Of a stretch of DNA of 64,000 nt, positions 37,898 to 47,882 are shown piece by piece. Under the pieces are notes generated by a model. That model was given only the letters and a program-made list of their open reading frames with translations, had not been told where the DNA came from and searched no databases. The stretch covers positions 2,912,606 to 2,976,605 of the forward strand of contig NZ_KI911782.1 of NCBI RefSeq assembly GCF_000515395.1. The letters run 5' to 3'. Source of the stretch: Jiangella gansuensis DSM 44835 (GTDB taxonomy: Bacteria > Actinomycetota > Actinomycetes > Jiangellales > Jiangellaceae). A program made the translations under genes and the position numbers. Within the stretch, counting starts at the first letter, position 1. Every line of letters starts with the position of its first letter.

Positions 37898-39565
37898 TCA
37901 GTCGACTGTCACCGTGGCGAAGCTCTCGTTCGACAACGGGTCGGGCACGAACCCGTCGACGCCTTCGCGGAAGGCGATGGCCGGTTCGCTGTGCACGTAC
38001 GGGATGCCCGGCAGGAAGTCCATGATCAAGCGGTTGGCTTCCTGGTAGAGCTCGGTGCGGCGATCCGGGTCGGTCTCCTGCTCGGCCTCGTCGAGCTTGG
38101 CGAAGATCTCCGGGTTGTTGAAGCTGCCGAACTGCGGGTTGACCGTCTGGAAGAAGGTGCCGACGAAGTTGTCCGGGTCACCGAAGTCGCCGTTCCATCC
38201 GAGCAGGAACATGGGCGTCCCGCCGGTCTGGGTGGCGTCGAGGTAGTCCGGGTTCCACGGCGCGGTGTGCGGCTCGATGGTGAAGCCGACGGCCTCCAGG
38301 TCCGCCGCCATGAGCTCCCAGTTGGCCTGGGCGTTCGGCATGTACGGCCGCGAGACGTCGGTCGGGTACCAGAACGGCAGCGTCAGGTCGGTGACGCCGG
38401 ACTGGGCGATCAGCTGCCGGGCGAGGTCCGGGTCGTAGTCGTAGGTCGTGACGTCATCGGCCCAGCCGAACAGCTCCGGCGGCATGAACTGCGTCGCCTT
38501 GACCGCGCCTTCGGGATAGTTGCTGCGGATCAGGTTGTCGAAGTCGATCGCGTGCGCGATGGCCTGCCGGATCTGGAGGTTGTCGAACGGCGGGTAGTTC
38601 TGCTGGAACCCGATGTAGGCCACGTTGAACGCCGGCCGCCGCAGGATCTGGAACCCGCTGGACTCCAGCAGGTCGACGTCGGCCGGGTCGACCAGGTCGT
38701 AGCCGTCGATCTCGCCGCTCTCCAGCGCCTGCCGGCGCGCCGGACCGTCCGGGATGACGGTGAAGATGAGCTCGTCGACGTTCGCCGGCTCGTCCCAGTA
38801 GTCCTCGTACCGGGACAGGCGCACCTCACTCCCGCGCTGCCAGGACTCGAACTGGAACGGGCCGGTGCCGATGGGGTGCTCGTAGCCGAAGGTCCCTTCG
38901 AACGACGGCGACTCGCCGGTGCCGCTGACGGCGTCGGCCTGGAACTCCTGCAGCGCCGCCGGGCTGGCGATGGTGAACGCCGGCATGGCCAGCGCGGACA
39001 GGAACGCCGACGAGGGCCGCGACAGGCTGATGACGGCCGTGTGCTCGTCGGTGGCCTCGCACCCGGTGTAGAGGCTCTCGCCCAGGTTGGGGTCCTCGTT
39101 GGCGGCGAACCCGCCCATCACGGTGCCCCAGTAATAGGAGACCGCCGGGCTCTGCAGCACGCCGGCGAAGTTGTACCAGCGCTCGAAGTTGAAGCAGACC
39201 GCCTCGGCGTCGAACGGCTCGCCGTCGTGGAAGGTCACGTCCTGCCGCAGGGTGAACGTCCATTGCAGGCCGTCCGGGCTGGCCTCCCATGACTCCGCCA
39301 GCGCGGGTTCGATCTCGGTGCCGCCCTCCTCGCTGCGCACCAGACCCTCGAAGATCTGGTTGATCACCCGGGTGGACTCGCCGTCGCTGACCAGGGCACC
39401 GTCCAGGATCACCGGATCGGCCGATCCGGCGAAGACGAGGGTGCCGCCACCGTCGGAAGCGGAGCCGCCGCCGTCGTCATCGCCGCCACACGCCGTGAGC
39501 CCTACAGCCAGTGCACCGGCCAGGGCTCCCGCGGCCAGCCTGCGGTTCAGGCTCATGCCACGCAT
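37898..39565 (-). CDS. Peptide-type ABC importer substrate-binding lipoprotein
   Basis: The 555-residue protein has a lipoprotein signal with lipobox GLTAC (C26), a Gly/Ser/Asp-rich linker, and the solute-binding family 5 fold (WTFTLRQDVTFHDGEPFDAE, IGTGPFQFESW, NLQIRQAIAHAIDFDNLI). It delivers a peptide or similar ligand to the DppB/C permeases. ATG 39565 is chosen because GAGG lies six bases upstream and because the signal then begins properly; in-frame ATGs at 39601 and 39556 exist. It is the first gene of the importer operon. Confidence 0.94.
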   Translation of the reverse strand: MRGMSLNRRLAAGALAGALAVGLTACGGDDDGGGSASDGGGTLVFAGSADPVILDGALVSDGESTRVINQIFEGLVRSEEGGTEIEPALAESWEASPDGLQWTFTLRQDVTFHDGEPFDAEAVCFNFERWYNFAGVLQSPAVSYYWGTVMGGFAANEDPNLGESLYTGCEATDEHTAVISLSRPSSAFLSALAMPAFTIASPAALQEFQADAVSGTGESPSFEGTFGYEHPIGTGPFQFESWQRGSEVRLSRYEDYWDEPANVDELIFTVIPDGPARRQALESGEIDGYDLVDPADVDLLESSGFQILRRPAFNVAYIGFQQNYPPFDNLQIRQAIAHAIDFDNLIRSNYPEGAVKATQFMPPELFGWADDVTTYDYDPDLARQLIAQSGVTDLTLPFWYPTDVSRPYMPNAQANWELMAADLEAVGFTIEPHTAPWNPDYLDATQTGGTPMFLLGWNGDFGDPDNFVGTFFQTVNPQFGSFNNPEIFAKLDEAEQETDPDRRTELYQEANRLIMDFLPGIPYVHSEPAIAFREGVDGFVPDPLSNESFATVTVD

Positions 39566-39674
39566 GTCACACCTCACACAGCTCGACTGCCGGGCGGTCA
39601 TCCGACCGGCTGGGCTGTGACAGTACTTCCTTACACGCGGACGACAGTCACCGCTGAGTCATGATGACATCGCG

Positions 39675-39711
39675 ATTTCGCAACAGTCTTTTAGAGTGAA
39701 ACATGCGAAAT
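39675..39711. promoter_or_regulatory. Inverted repeat in AT-rich control region upstream of the importer operon
   Basis: ATTTCGCA (39675-39682) and TGCGAAAT (39704-39711) are a perfect 8-bp inverted repeat with 21 bases between. The region 39640-39725 is unusually A/T-rich for this window and lies between the binding-protein gene and the stop of the HAD gene, so it probably holds the operon promoter. It could be an operator or a hairpin; no regulator is encoded nearby. Confidence 0.45.
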
Positions 39712-39724
39712 TGCACCTGTCACA

Positions 39725-40411
39725 TCACACGCGATCCAACCGCGAGTCATCGAACATCGCCAGCAGATCCGCTGCCCGGACTCCGGCGAGCGTGTCGATG
39801 ACGATCATGCCCGGCTCCGGCTCCGCGGCAACCGCGTTCGGTATGGACACCACCCGGGCGCCGGCCGCCAGCCCGGACGCCGCACCCCGCGGCGAATCCT
39901 CGACCACCACGCAGTCGGCGGGGTCGACGCCGAGCCGCCTGGCTGCGGTCTCGTACGGCTCCGGGTGCGGCTTGCCGTTGGTGACCTCGTCACCGACGAC
40001 GACCACCTGGAACGTGCCGGACGGCAGCAACGCCACCACCGCGTCCGCGAGCACCCGGTACGACATGGTCACCAGTGCCGACGGCACGCCCAGCGTACGT
40101 AGCTCGGCCAGCAGCTCCGCGGCGCCGGGCTGCCACGTCACCCCGTCGGCGAGACCACGCAACACCTCGCCGATCATGTGGTCCACGATCTGCGGTGGCG
40201 TCATCGGGATGTCGCCCTTGTCACGGATGTAGGCAGCGGCCTCCAAGAGGTCGCTGCCGACGAGCGCCAGGCTGTCGGCCTCGGTCCAGGTGCCGCCGTG
40301 CCGGTTCACGAGCGCCTCCTCGGCGCCCATCCACAGTGGTTCGGTGTCGATGATGGTGCCGTCCATGTCCCACAGGACGGCAGCGGGTAGATGCGACGTC
40401 ACATACGGCAT
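39725..40411 (-). CDS. HAD superfamily phosphatase/phosphomutase-like hydrolase
   Basis: This 228-residue protein has all HAD motifs: AVLWDMDGTIIDTEPLW (nucleophile and acid Asp), SALVTMSY (motif II Thr/Ser), GKPHPEPY (motif III Lys) and CVVVEDSPRGAASG (motif IV). The cap is helical, as in beta-phosphoglucomutase and phosphoglycolate phosphatase relatives. The substrate cannot be fixed. A HAD gene near metH is known in streptomycetes from memory. It is divergent from the HesB-like gene, separated by 196 bases. Confidence 0.92.
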   Translation of the reverse strand: MPYVTSHLPAAVLWDMDGTIIDTEPLWMGAEEALVNRHGGTWTEADSLALVGSDLLEAAAYIRDKGDIPMTPPQIVDHMIGEVLRGLADGVTWQPGAAELLAELRTLGVPSALVTMSYRVLADAVVALLPSGTFQVVVVGDEVTNGKPHPEPYETAARRLGVDPADCVVVEDSPRGAASGLAAGARVVSIPNAVAAEPEPGMIVIDTLAGVRAADLLAMFDDSRLDRV

Positions 40412-40607
40412 CGTCCCATGCGCGGCCGCCGGAGCCGTGGGCGGTCCATCCCGCGGAAGGACTTGACGGATCCGTCGTCAGCGGGAAGCGTGGATGACGC
40501 GAACGGTCGCCAGTCGGCCCATGACCACGGCATCCACGGCGCGATGCCGACATCCATACAACCGATGCGGAGCGCCGACCTGACGGTGCGCTCCGTCGGA
40601 GGTCACC

Positions 40608-40886
40608 ATGCTCACCCTCACCGAGAACGCCGCCGCCGTCATCCGCAACATCGCCGGGCAGCAGGACATGCCGGAAGGCACCGGCATGCGCATCGCCGCC
40701 GCCGTCGACGGCGGGCTCAATCTCAACCTGTCCCCCGGTCCCGAGGACGGCGACCAGGTCGTCGACCAGGGCGGTGCCCGGCTGTTCCTCGACTCCCAGG
40801 CCGCGCAGATGCTCGACGACAAGGCGCTAGACGCCGCGGTCGACCCCGACGGAGCCGTCCAGTTCGCCCTCGCCGAGCAGGAGTAG
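40608..40886 (+). CDS. HesB/IscA-like small protein lacking all cysteines
   Basis: The 92-residue protein starts MLTLTENAAAVIRNIAGQQ, the typical HesB/IscA start (LTxxAAxxIxxL), and has the GMRIAAAV and GARLFLDSQAAQMLDDKALD segments that in A-type carriers precede the Cys ligands. It contains no Cys, so it cannot bind an Fe-S cluster in the usual way. Such Cys-free relatives are common in actinobacteria and their role is unknown. GGAGGT precedes the ATG at good spacing. Its stop is seven bases from the convergent metH stop. Confidence 0.85.
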   Translation: MLTLTENAAAVIRNIAGQQDMPEGTGMRIAAAVDGGLNLNLSPGPEDGDQVVDQGGARLFLDSQAAQMLDDKALDAAVDPDGAVQFALAEQE

Positions 40887-40893
40887 GCGCCCG

Positions 40894-43800
40894 CTACGTC
40901 GCGTTGAAGTACTTCGCCTCGGGGTGATGCACGACCAGCGCGTCCGTGGACTGCTCGGGGTGCAGCTGCAGCTCCTCGGACAGGTTCACGCCGATCCGCT
41001 CCGGGCGCAGCAGCCGCACCAGCTTGACCCGGTCGGCCAGCTCGGGGCAGGCCGGGTAGCCGAAGGAGTACCGCGACCCGCGGTATTCCTGCTTGAGGAT
41101 GCCGCCGAGCGCGGGGTCGTCCTCGGCGCCGAACCCGAGCTCGTCGCGGACGCGCGCGTGCCAGTACTCCGCCAGTGCCTCGGTGAGCTGCACCGACAGT
41201 CCGTGCAGCTCCAGGTAGTCGCGGTAGGAGTTGCTCTCGAACAGCTTCCCCGTCGCCTCGGCCACTCCGGAGCCCATGGTCACCAGCTGGAATGCGACGA
41301 CGTCGACGTCGCCGGACGCACGGGACCGGAAGAAGTCGGACAGGCACAGCCGGCGGTCGCGGCGCTGCCGCGGGAACGTGAAGCGCTCCAGTTCCTTGCG
41401 CTGATCGTCCGGATCCAGGATGACGAGGTCCCGGCCCTCGGACACGGCCGGGAAGTACCCGTACACGACGGCCGCCTCGAGGATGCCCTCGGTGTGCAGG
41501 CGGTCCAGCCACATGCGCAGCCGCGGCCGCCCCTCGGTCTCGACCAGGTCCTCGTACGACGGGCCGCCGCGGCTGCCCTTCAGCCCCCACTGGCCGAGGA
41601 ACGTCGCCCGCTCGTCCAGGTACGCCGCGTAGTCGGCCAGGCGCAGGCCCCGCACCACGCGGGTGCCCCAGAACGGCGGTACCGGCACGGGGTTGTCGGC
41701 GGCGACATCGGAGCGCACGTCGGCGGCGTCGTCGTCGGCTGTGCGCTCGCGTGCCGTGCCGCGTGCGACGCGCCGCTTGCGCAGTGCCGGCAGCGCCTCG
41801 GCCAGGTCCTTGCCCGGGTCGGTGCGCACACTGGCGACCGCGTCCATGAGCCGCAGCCCTTCGAACGCGTCGCGCGCGTACCGGACCTCGCCCTGGTAGA
41901 TCTCGGCGAGGTCGTCCTCGACGAAGGCGCGGGTCAGCGCGGCGCCGCCGAGGATGACCGGCCAGCGCGCCGACACCCCGCGCTGGTTCATCTCCTCCAG
42001 GTTCTCCCTCATGACCACGGTGCTCTTCACCAGCAGCCCGGACATGCCGATGACGTCGGCACGGTGTTCCTCGGCGGCGTCGAGGATCGCGTTGATCGGT
42101 TGCTTGATGCCGAGGTTGACCACGTCGTAGCCGTTGTTCGACAGGATGATGTCGACGAGATTCTTGCCGATGTCGTGGACGTCACCCTTGACCGTGGCGA
42201 GCACGATCGTGCCCTTCGACGCGTCGCTGCCGTCGTCCAGCTTCTCCATGTGCGGTTCGAGGTGGGCGACGGCGGCCTTCATGACCTCCGCGCTCTGCAG
42301 CACGAACGGCAGCTGCATCTGGCCCGAGCCGAACAGCTCGCCGACGGTGCGCATGCCGCTCAGCAGGGTGTCGTTCACGATCGCCAGAGCGGGCTTCTGC
42401 GTCAGAGCTTGATCTAGGTCCGCCTCCAGACCCTTGCGCTCGCCGTCGACGATGCGCCGCTCCAGCCGCTCGAACAGCGGCAGCCCCGCCAGGGCGGCCG
42501 CGCGGTCCTCCGTCGTCGCCGTCACGCCCTCGAACAGCTCGAGGAACCGGGTCAGCGGGTCGTAACCGGGCTCGTCGCCGTCGGCCGGGCGGCGCCGGTC
42601 GTAGACCAGGTCGAGGGCCACCTCGTAATGCTCCTGCGGGATCCTCGAGATCGGCAGGATCCGGGCGGAGTGCACGATCGCGGAGTCCAGGCCGGCGGCC
42701 ACGCACTCGTGCAGGAACACCGAGTTCAGCACCGTCCGGGCGGCCGGATTCAGGCCGAACGAGACGTTCGAGACGCCCAGCGTCGTCTGGACGCCGGGGT
42801 GGCGGCGCTTGATCTCGCGGATCGCCTCGATGGTCTCGATGCCGTCGCGGCGCGTCTCCTCCTGTCCGGTGGCGATGGGGAACGTCAGGCAGTCGACGAT
42901 GATGTCCTCGACCCGCATCCCCCACTCACCGGTCAGCTGGCCGATGAGCCGCTCGGCCACCCGGACCTTCCACTCGGCGGTGCGCGCCTGGCCTTCCTCG
43001 TCGATGGTGAGCGCGATGACGGCGGCACCGTGCTCCTTGACGACCGGCATGATCTTGCGGATGCGGGAGTTCGGGCCGTCGCCGTCCTCGTAGTTCACGG
43101 AGTTGACGACGCTGCGCCCACCCAGGCATTGCAGGCCGGCCTCGATGACCGCCGGCTCCGTGGAGTCGAGCACGAGCGGAAGGGTGCTCGCGGTCGCCAG
43201 CCGGGCGGCCAGCTCACGCATGTCGGCCGCGCCGTCGCGGCCCACGTAGTCGACACACAGGTCCAGCAGGTGTGAGCCGTCGCGGGTCTGTGAGCGGGCG
43301 ATCTCGACACAGTCGTCGAGGCGGCCTTCGAGCATGGCTTCGCGGAACGCCTTCGAGCCGTTGGCGTTGGTGCGCTCGCCGATGGCCAGGTACGAGGTGT
43401 CCTGCCGGAACGGGACGTGCTGGTACAGGCTGGCCGCGCCGGCCTCGACCTGCGGGCTGCGCGGCGCGACCTCGCGGCCGCCGACCCGCTCCACCACCTG
43501 CCGCAGGTGCTCCGGCGTGGTGCCACAGCACCCGCCGACCAGCGACAACCCGTACTCGGCGGTGAACAGGTCGTGCGCGTCCGCCAGCTGCCGCGGCGTC
43601 AGCGGGTAGTGCGCGCCGTCGGAGGTCAGCTCCGGCAGTCCGGCGTTCGGCATGCAGGCCAGGCCGGTAGTCGCGTAGCGCGCCAGGTGCCGCAGGTGCT
43701 CGCTCATCTCGGCCGGGCCGGTGGCGCAGTTGAGCCCGATGTGGTCGAGGCCGAGCGGTTCGAGCGCGGTCAGCGCGGCGCCGATCTCGGAACCCAGCAG

Positions 43801-44397
43801 CATGGTGCCGGTGGTCTCCACCGTCACGTTGACGATCAGCGGGACGTCGACGCCCGCGGCCTTCATGGCTCGGCGGGCGCCGATGACGGCGGCCTTGGCC
43901 TGGAGCAGGTCCTGTGCGGTCTCGACGAGCACGGCGTCGGCGCCGCCGGCCAGCAGCCCGTCCACCTGGGCGCGGTAGGCATCGCGCAGGGTCGTGAAGT
44001 CGACGTGGCCCAGCGACGGCAGCTTCGTGCCGGGCCCCACGCTGCCCAGCACCCAGCGCGGCCGGTCGGCGGTGGACCACCCGTCGGCGACCTCGCGGGC
44101 CAGCCGGGCGCCGGCTTCGGCGAGTTCGTGGATGCGGTCGGCGATGTCGTACTCAGCAAGATTGGCGTGGTTCGCCCCGAACGTGTTCGTCTCCACGCAG
44201 TCGACGCCAACCGCGAAGTAGGCGTCGTGGACGGAGCGGACCACGTCCGGGCGTGTCACGTTGAGGATCTCGTTGCAGCCCTCGAGCCCCTCGAAGTCGT
44301 CCAGGGTGAGGTCCGCGGCCTGGAGCATGGTGCCCATGGCACCGTCGGCCACCACGACGCGCCGCTTCAGGGCCTCGCGCAAGCTCCCCCGCATCAC
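40894..44397 (-). CDS. metH: Cobalamin-dependent methionine synthase MetH
   Basis: MetH transfers methyl from methyltetrahydrofolate to homocysteine through B12. The 1167-residue protein has the homocysteine domain (VVADGAMGTMLQAADLTLDD, zinc Cys in VETNTFGANHAN onward and GGCCGTTPEH), the pterin domain (IGERTNANGSKAF), the B12 cap, and the B12 domain with VKGDVHDIGKNLVDIILSNN (base-off His ligand). The C-terminal activation domain is present (YFPAVSEGRDLVI, RYSFGYPACPE). A basic linker (about 885-920) separates the last two. It starts GTG-ATG (44397 or 44394). Only 165 bases separate it from the divergent PAC2 gene and no cobalamin riboswitch fold was recognised there. Confidence 0.97.
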   Translation of the reverse strand: MMRGSLREALKRRVVVADGAMGTMLQAADLTLDDFEGLEGCNEILNVTRPDVVRSVHDAYFAVGVDCVETNTFGANHANLAEYDIADRIHELAEAGARLAREVADGWSTADRPRWVLGSVGPGTKLPSLGHVDFTTLRDAYRAQVDGLLAGGADAVLVETAQDLLQAKAAVIGARRAMKAAGVDVPLIVNVTVETTGTMLLGSEIGAALTALEPLGLDHIGLNCATGPAEMSEHLRHLARYATTGLACMPNAGLPELTSDGAHYPLTPRQLADAHDLFTAEYGLSLVGGCCGTTPEHLRQVVERVGGREVAPRSPQVEAGAASLYQHVPFRQDTSYLAIGERTNANGSKAFREAMLEGRLDDCVEIARSQTRDGSHLLDLCVDYVGRDGAADMRELAARLATASTLPLVLDSTEPAVIEAGLQCLGGRSVVNSVNYEDGDGPNSRIRKIMPVVKEHGAAVIALTIDEEGQARTAEWKVRVAERLIGQLTGEWGMRVEDIIVDCLTFPIATGQEETRRDGIETIEAIREIKRRHPGVQTTLGVSNVSFGLNPAARTVLNSVFLHECVAAGLDSAIVHSARILPISRIPQEHYEVALDLVYDRRRPADGDEPGYDPLTRFLELFEGVTATTEDRAAALAGLPLFERLERRIVDGERKGLEADLDQALTQKPALAIVNDTLLSGMRTVGELFGSGQMQLPFVLQSAEVMKAAVAHLEPHMEKLDDGSDASKGTIVLATVKGDVHDIGKNLVDIILSNNGYDVVNLGIKQPINAILDAAEEHRADVIGMSGLLVKSTVVMRENLEEMNQRGVSARWPVILGGAALTRAFVEDDLAEIYQGEVRYARDAFEGLRLMDAVASVRTDPGKDLAEALPALRKRRVARGTARERTADDDAADVRSDVAADNPVPVPPFWGTRVVRGLRLADYAAYLDERATFLGQWGLKGSRGGPSYEDLVETEGRPRLRMWLDRLHTEGILEAAVVYGYFPAVSEGRDLVILDPDDQRKELERFTFPRQRRDRRLCLSDFFRSRASGDVDVVAFQLVTMGSGVAEATGKLFESNSYRDYLELHGLSVQLTEALAEYWHARVRDELGFGAEDDPALGGILKQEYRGSRYSFGYPACPELADRVKLVRLLRPERIGVNLSEELQLHPEQSTDALVVHHPEAKYFNAT

Positions 44398-44433
44398 GCC
44401 AGAGTACGGCCATCATCACAGCTCACAAGGAAA

Positions 44434-44473
44434 CGTCCGCGATACGGACGATTCGTCTCTCGATTCGAGACGA
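44434..44473. promoter_or_regulatory. Paired inverted repeats in the metH/PAC2 divergent promoter region
   Basis: CGTCCG (44434-44439) with CGGACG (44445-44450) and TCGTCTC (44453-44459) with GAGACGA (44467-44473) form two adjacent dyads in the intergenic region. They may be regulator sites or short hairpins in the metH leader. No matching repressor is encoded close by, so function is speculative. Confidence 0.4.
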
Positions 44474-44562
44474 GTGGGCGAGCCAAGCAGCGCCGAGAGC
44501 CGTAGTGTTGGCCCAAGGACGAGGGAGTCTGAACTGACGATCGCTCAGCAGGGAGACGAAGC

Positions 44563-45405
44563 GTGATGGAGCTCGACGGTACGCCGCAGCTGCGCGATCC
44601 TGTCCTGATCGCGGCGTTCGAGGGCTGGAACGACGCCGGCGAGGCCGCCACCGCCGGTATCGAGCACCTCGAACGCGAATGGGAAGCCACCCCGGTGGCG
44701 GCACTCGACCCCGACCAGTACTACGACTTCCAGGTCAACCGGCCGCAGGTCAGCGTCGACGAAACCGGGACCCGCAGCCTCCAGTGGCCCACCACGCGCC
44801 TGTCCGTGGTCACGCTCGAGGACGCCGACCGCGACATCATCCTGCTGCGCGGCATCGAGCCCAACATGCGCTGGCGCGGGTTCTGCGCCGAGCTGCTCGC
44901 CACCGCGGCCGACCTCGGCGTCGAGCAGGTCATCACGCTCGGCGCGCTGCTCGCCGACGTCCCGCACACCCGTCCGGTCCCGGTCACCGCCTCGGCCAGC
45001 GACCCCGAGCAGGCCGAGCGGCTCGGGCTGGAGACCTCCAAGTACGAGGGACCCACCGGCATCGTCGGCGTCTTCCAGGACGCCGCCACCAAAGCCGGGC
45101 TCGACTCCATCTCCCTCTGGGCCGCCGTTCCCCACTACGTCGCCCAGTCCCCCTGCCCCAAGGCGACACTCGTGCTCATGCAGCGCGTCGAGGACGTCCT
45201 GCGGCTCCCGGTGCCCCTGGGTGATCTGGTCGAGCAGACCGAAGCGTGGCAGCACGGCGTCGACGAACTCGCCGAGGAGGACTCCGACGTCGCCGAGTAC
45301 GTCCGCCGGCTCGAAGAGGCCCGCGACACCGTCGACCTCCCCGAAGCCTCCGGCGAGCACATCGCCCGCGAGTTCGAGCGCTACCTGCGCCGCCGGGACA
45401 ACTGA
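44563..45405 (+). CDS. PAC2 family protein
   Basis: The 280-residue protein belongs to the PAC2 (proteasome assembly chaperone-like) family of actinobacteria and archaea. It begins LRDPVLIAAFEGWNDAGEAA, contains IILLRGIEPNMRWRGFC, and has the conserved ALLADVPHTRPVPVTASASD followed by YEGPTGIVGVFQDAA and AAVPHYVAQSPCPKA. The fold is nucleosidase-like; its role in bacteria is unknown, though the organism has a proteasome. GTG 44563 or ATG 44566 is the start; AGGGAG lies just upstream. It is divergent from metH and followed by repeat A3. Confidence 0.92.
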   Translation: MMELDGTPQLRDPVLIAAFEGWNDAGEAATAGIEHLEREWEATPVAALDPDQYYDFQVNRPQVSVDETGTRSLQWPTTRLSVVTLEDADRDIILLRGIEPNMRWRGFCAELLATAADLGVEQVITLGALLADVPHTRPVPVTASASDPEQAERLGLETSKYEGPTGIVGVFQDAATKAGLDSISLWAAVPHYVAQSPCPKATLVLMQRVEDVLRLPVPLGDLVEQTEAWQHGVDELAEEDSDVAEYVRRLEEARDTVDLPEASGEHIAREFERYLRRRDN

Positions 45406-45427
45406 CCCTAACCACTCGTCCCGGCCT

Positions 45428-45494
45428 GGAAATGATCACGTGCACCATGGGTACTCCCGCTCCACCATGAATGCTTGCCCGGTGGAGCGGGAGT
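45428..45494. repeat. Palindromic repeat A, half copy (A3), forward
   Basis: The family end sequence GGAAATGATCACGT (45428-45441) is followed by CCATGGGT and a perfect 14-bp stem ACTCCCGCTCCACC (45453-45466) with GGTGGAGCGGGAGT (45481-45494). Its loop reads ATGAATGCTTGCCC, the exact complement of most of the loop of copy A4. It lies just after the PAC2 gene and before the AbiEi/DUF559 gene. Confidence 0.88.
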
Positions 45495-45605
45495 TCGCCT
45501 GAGGGTGGCCTCGGGCGGCGCTGTCCACAGGGCTCACGGATCCGCCCGGCAGTCCACAGATCGCCGTATCGGGGTTCCGTCCGCGACGGTTTCCAGGGAC
45601 GTTCG

Positions 45606-46568
45606 GTGCCCATGGACGAACACCTCCGCGGCCTCGCCGCCAGCCAGGGCAACGTCGTACTGCGACGGCAGCTCCTCCGAGCCGGCTACTCCGACAACGA
45701 GCTCTACCGCCTCCGTCAGCGCGGCGAGCTCGTCCCGATCAGGCGCGGCGCCTACGCCGAGACCCGGGTCTGGGAGACGCTCGACGCGTTCGAGCGCCAC
45801 AAGACGCTCGTGCGGGCCGTCATGATGCAGCTCGACCAGCCGGCGGTGCCGAGTCACGTCTCGGCGGCCGTGATGTGCGGGCTCCGGGTGTGGAATGCTG
45901 ATCTGTCGCTCGTCCACGTCACCCGTGCCGACCTGCATTCGCCCCGGCGCGAGGCCGGCGTCGTCCACCATGCCGGCCCCCTCACCGACAGTGACCTCGT
46001 CACCGTCGTCCACGATGTCGTCGTCACCGCCCCGCACCGCACCGCGCTCGACATCGCTCGCACGGTCGGGTTCGAAGCCGCGATCGTCGTCGCCGACAGT
46101 GCCCTGGCCCAGCTGGACCATGATCGCGGCCTCCTGCTCCGTACCCTCGACGGGATGCGTGACTGGGCCGGCGCACGGGCGGCGGGCCGGGTGGTGGAGT
46201 TCGCGGACGGGTTGTCCGAGTCGGTCGGCGAGTCGCGGGCCCGGGTCCAGTTCGAGCGGGTGGGCCTGCCGCGGCCGCGGCTCCAGGTCCCCGTGGCCGT
46301 TCCCGGGCAACCCCAGGATCGGGTGGACTTCCTGTTCGAGGAGCAGCGCACGGTGGTGGAGTTCGACGGACGCGTGAAGTACGGCAGGCTGCCGGGGCCT
46401 GGCGAGGACGCCGCCGACGCCGTGTGGCGGGAGAAGGTGCGCGAGGACCGCATCCGCGATCAGGGGTACCGCTTCGCCCGGGTCGTCTGGGCTGATCTGT
46501 ATCGCGACGACGTCGTCCGGGCCCGTCTGCGTCGCGCCTTCGGGCGCCTGGGGCGACGCGCCGCGTGA
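45606..46568 (+). CDS. AbiEi-type winged-helix plus DUF559/PD-(D/E)XK-like protein
   Basis: The 320-residue protein has an N-terminal AbiEi_4-type winged helix (QLLRAGYSDNELYRLRQRGE, then LVPIRRGAYAE) and a C-terminal nuclease-like region with RVDFLFEEQRTVVEFDGRVK (D...E-x-D) and VREDRIRDQGYRFARVVWAD, as in DUF559/Vsr-like folds. The family is common in actinobacteria, often near mobile DNA; the biological role is undefined. GTG 45606 has AGGGA six bases upstream; ATG 45612 is an alternative. GTCCACAG occurs twice upstream (45523 and 45552). Inverted copies of repeat A flank the gene. Confidence 0.85.
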   Translation: MPMDEHLRGLAASQGNVVLRRQLLRAGYSDNELYRLRQRGELVPIRRGAYAETRVWETLDAFERHKTLVRAVMMQLDQPAVPSHVSAAVMCGLRVWNADLSLVHVTRADLHSPRREAGVVHHAGPLTDSDLVTVVHDVVVTAPHRTALDIARTVGFEAAIVVADSALAQLDHDRGLLLRTLDGMRDWAGARAAGRVVEFADGLSESVGESRARVQFERVGLPRPRLQVPVAVPGQPQDRVDFLFEEQRTVVEFDGRVKYGRLPGPGEDAADAVWREKVREDRIRDQGYRFARVVWADLYRDDVVRARLRRAFGRLGRRAA

Positions 46569-46600
46569 GGGCGCTGGGCACCTCCCCCTAGGCGTGTGTT

Positions 46601-46654
46601 CGCCTCACCAGGCAAGCATTCATGGTGAGGCGGGAGCACCCATGCCGAACGTGA

Positions 46655-46661
<7 letters not shown>
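46601..46661. repeat. Palindromic repeat A, half copy (A4), reverse
   Basis: Stem arms CGCCTCACC (46601-46609) and GGTGAGGCG (46624-46632) are followed by GAGCACCCATG and the family end ACGTGATCATTTC (46649-46661). The loop matches the complement of the A3 loop. The TGA stop of mshC is formed within the ATGATCA part of this element (46655-46657). It sits between the convergent AbiEi/DUF559 and mshC genes. Confidence 0.88.
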
Positions 46662-47863
<1,202 letters not shown>

Positions 47864-47882
47864 GATTGAAGAGCCTAGGTGG

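Noticed and set aside
35930-39292. Very long plus-strand ORF (1120 codons) opposite the peptide importer
   Set aside because: It is antisense to four well-supported ABC genes; high GC removes stop codons, and its translation is low-complexity His/Gln/Arg-rich sequence.
44398-44562. Cobalamin riboswitch upstream of metH
   Set aside because: The gap is only 165 bases, shared with a divergent gene, and no B12-box-like sequence was seen.
45523-45559. DnaA boxes / origin from repeated GTCCACAG
   Set aside because: Only two copies, lacking the TTAT start of a DnaA box, and no dnaA or dnaN nearby.
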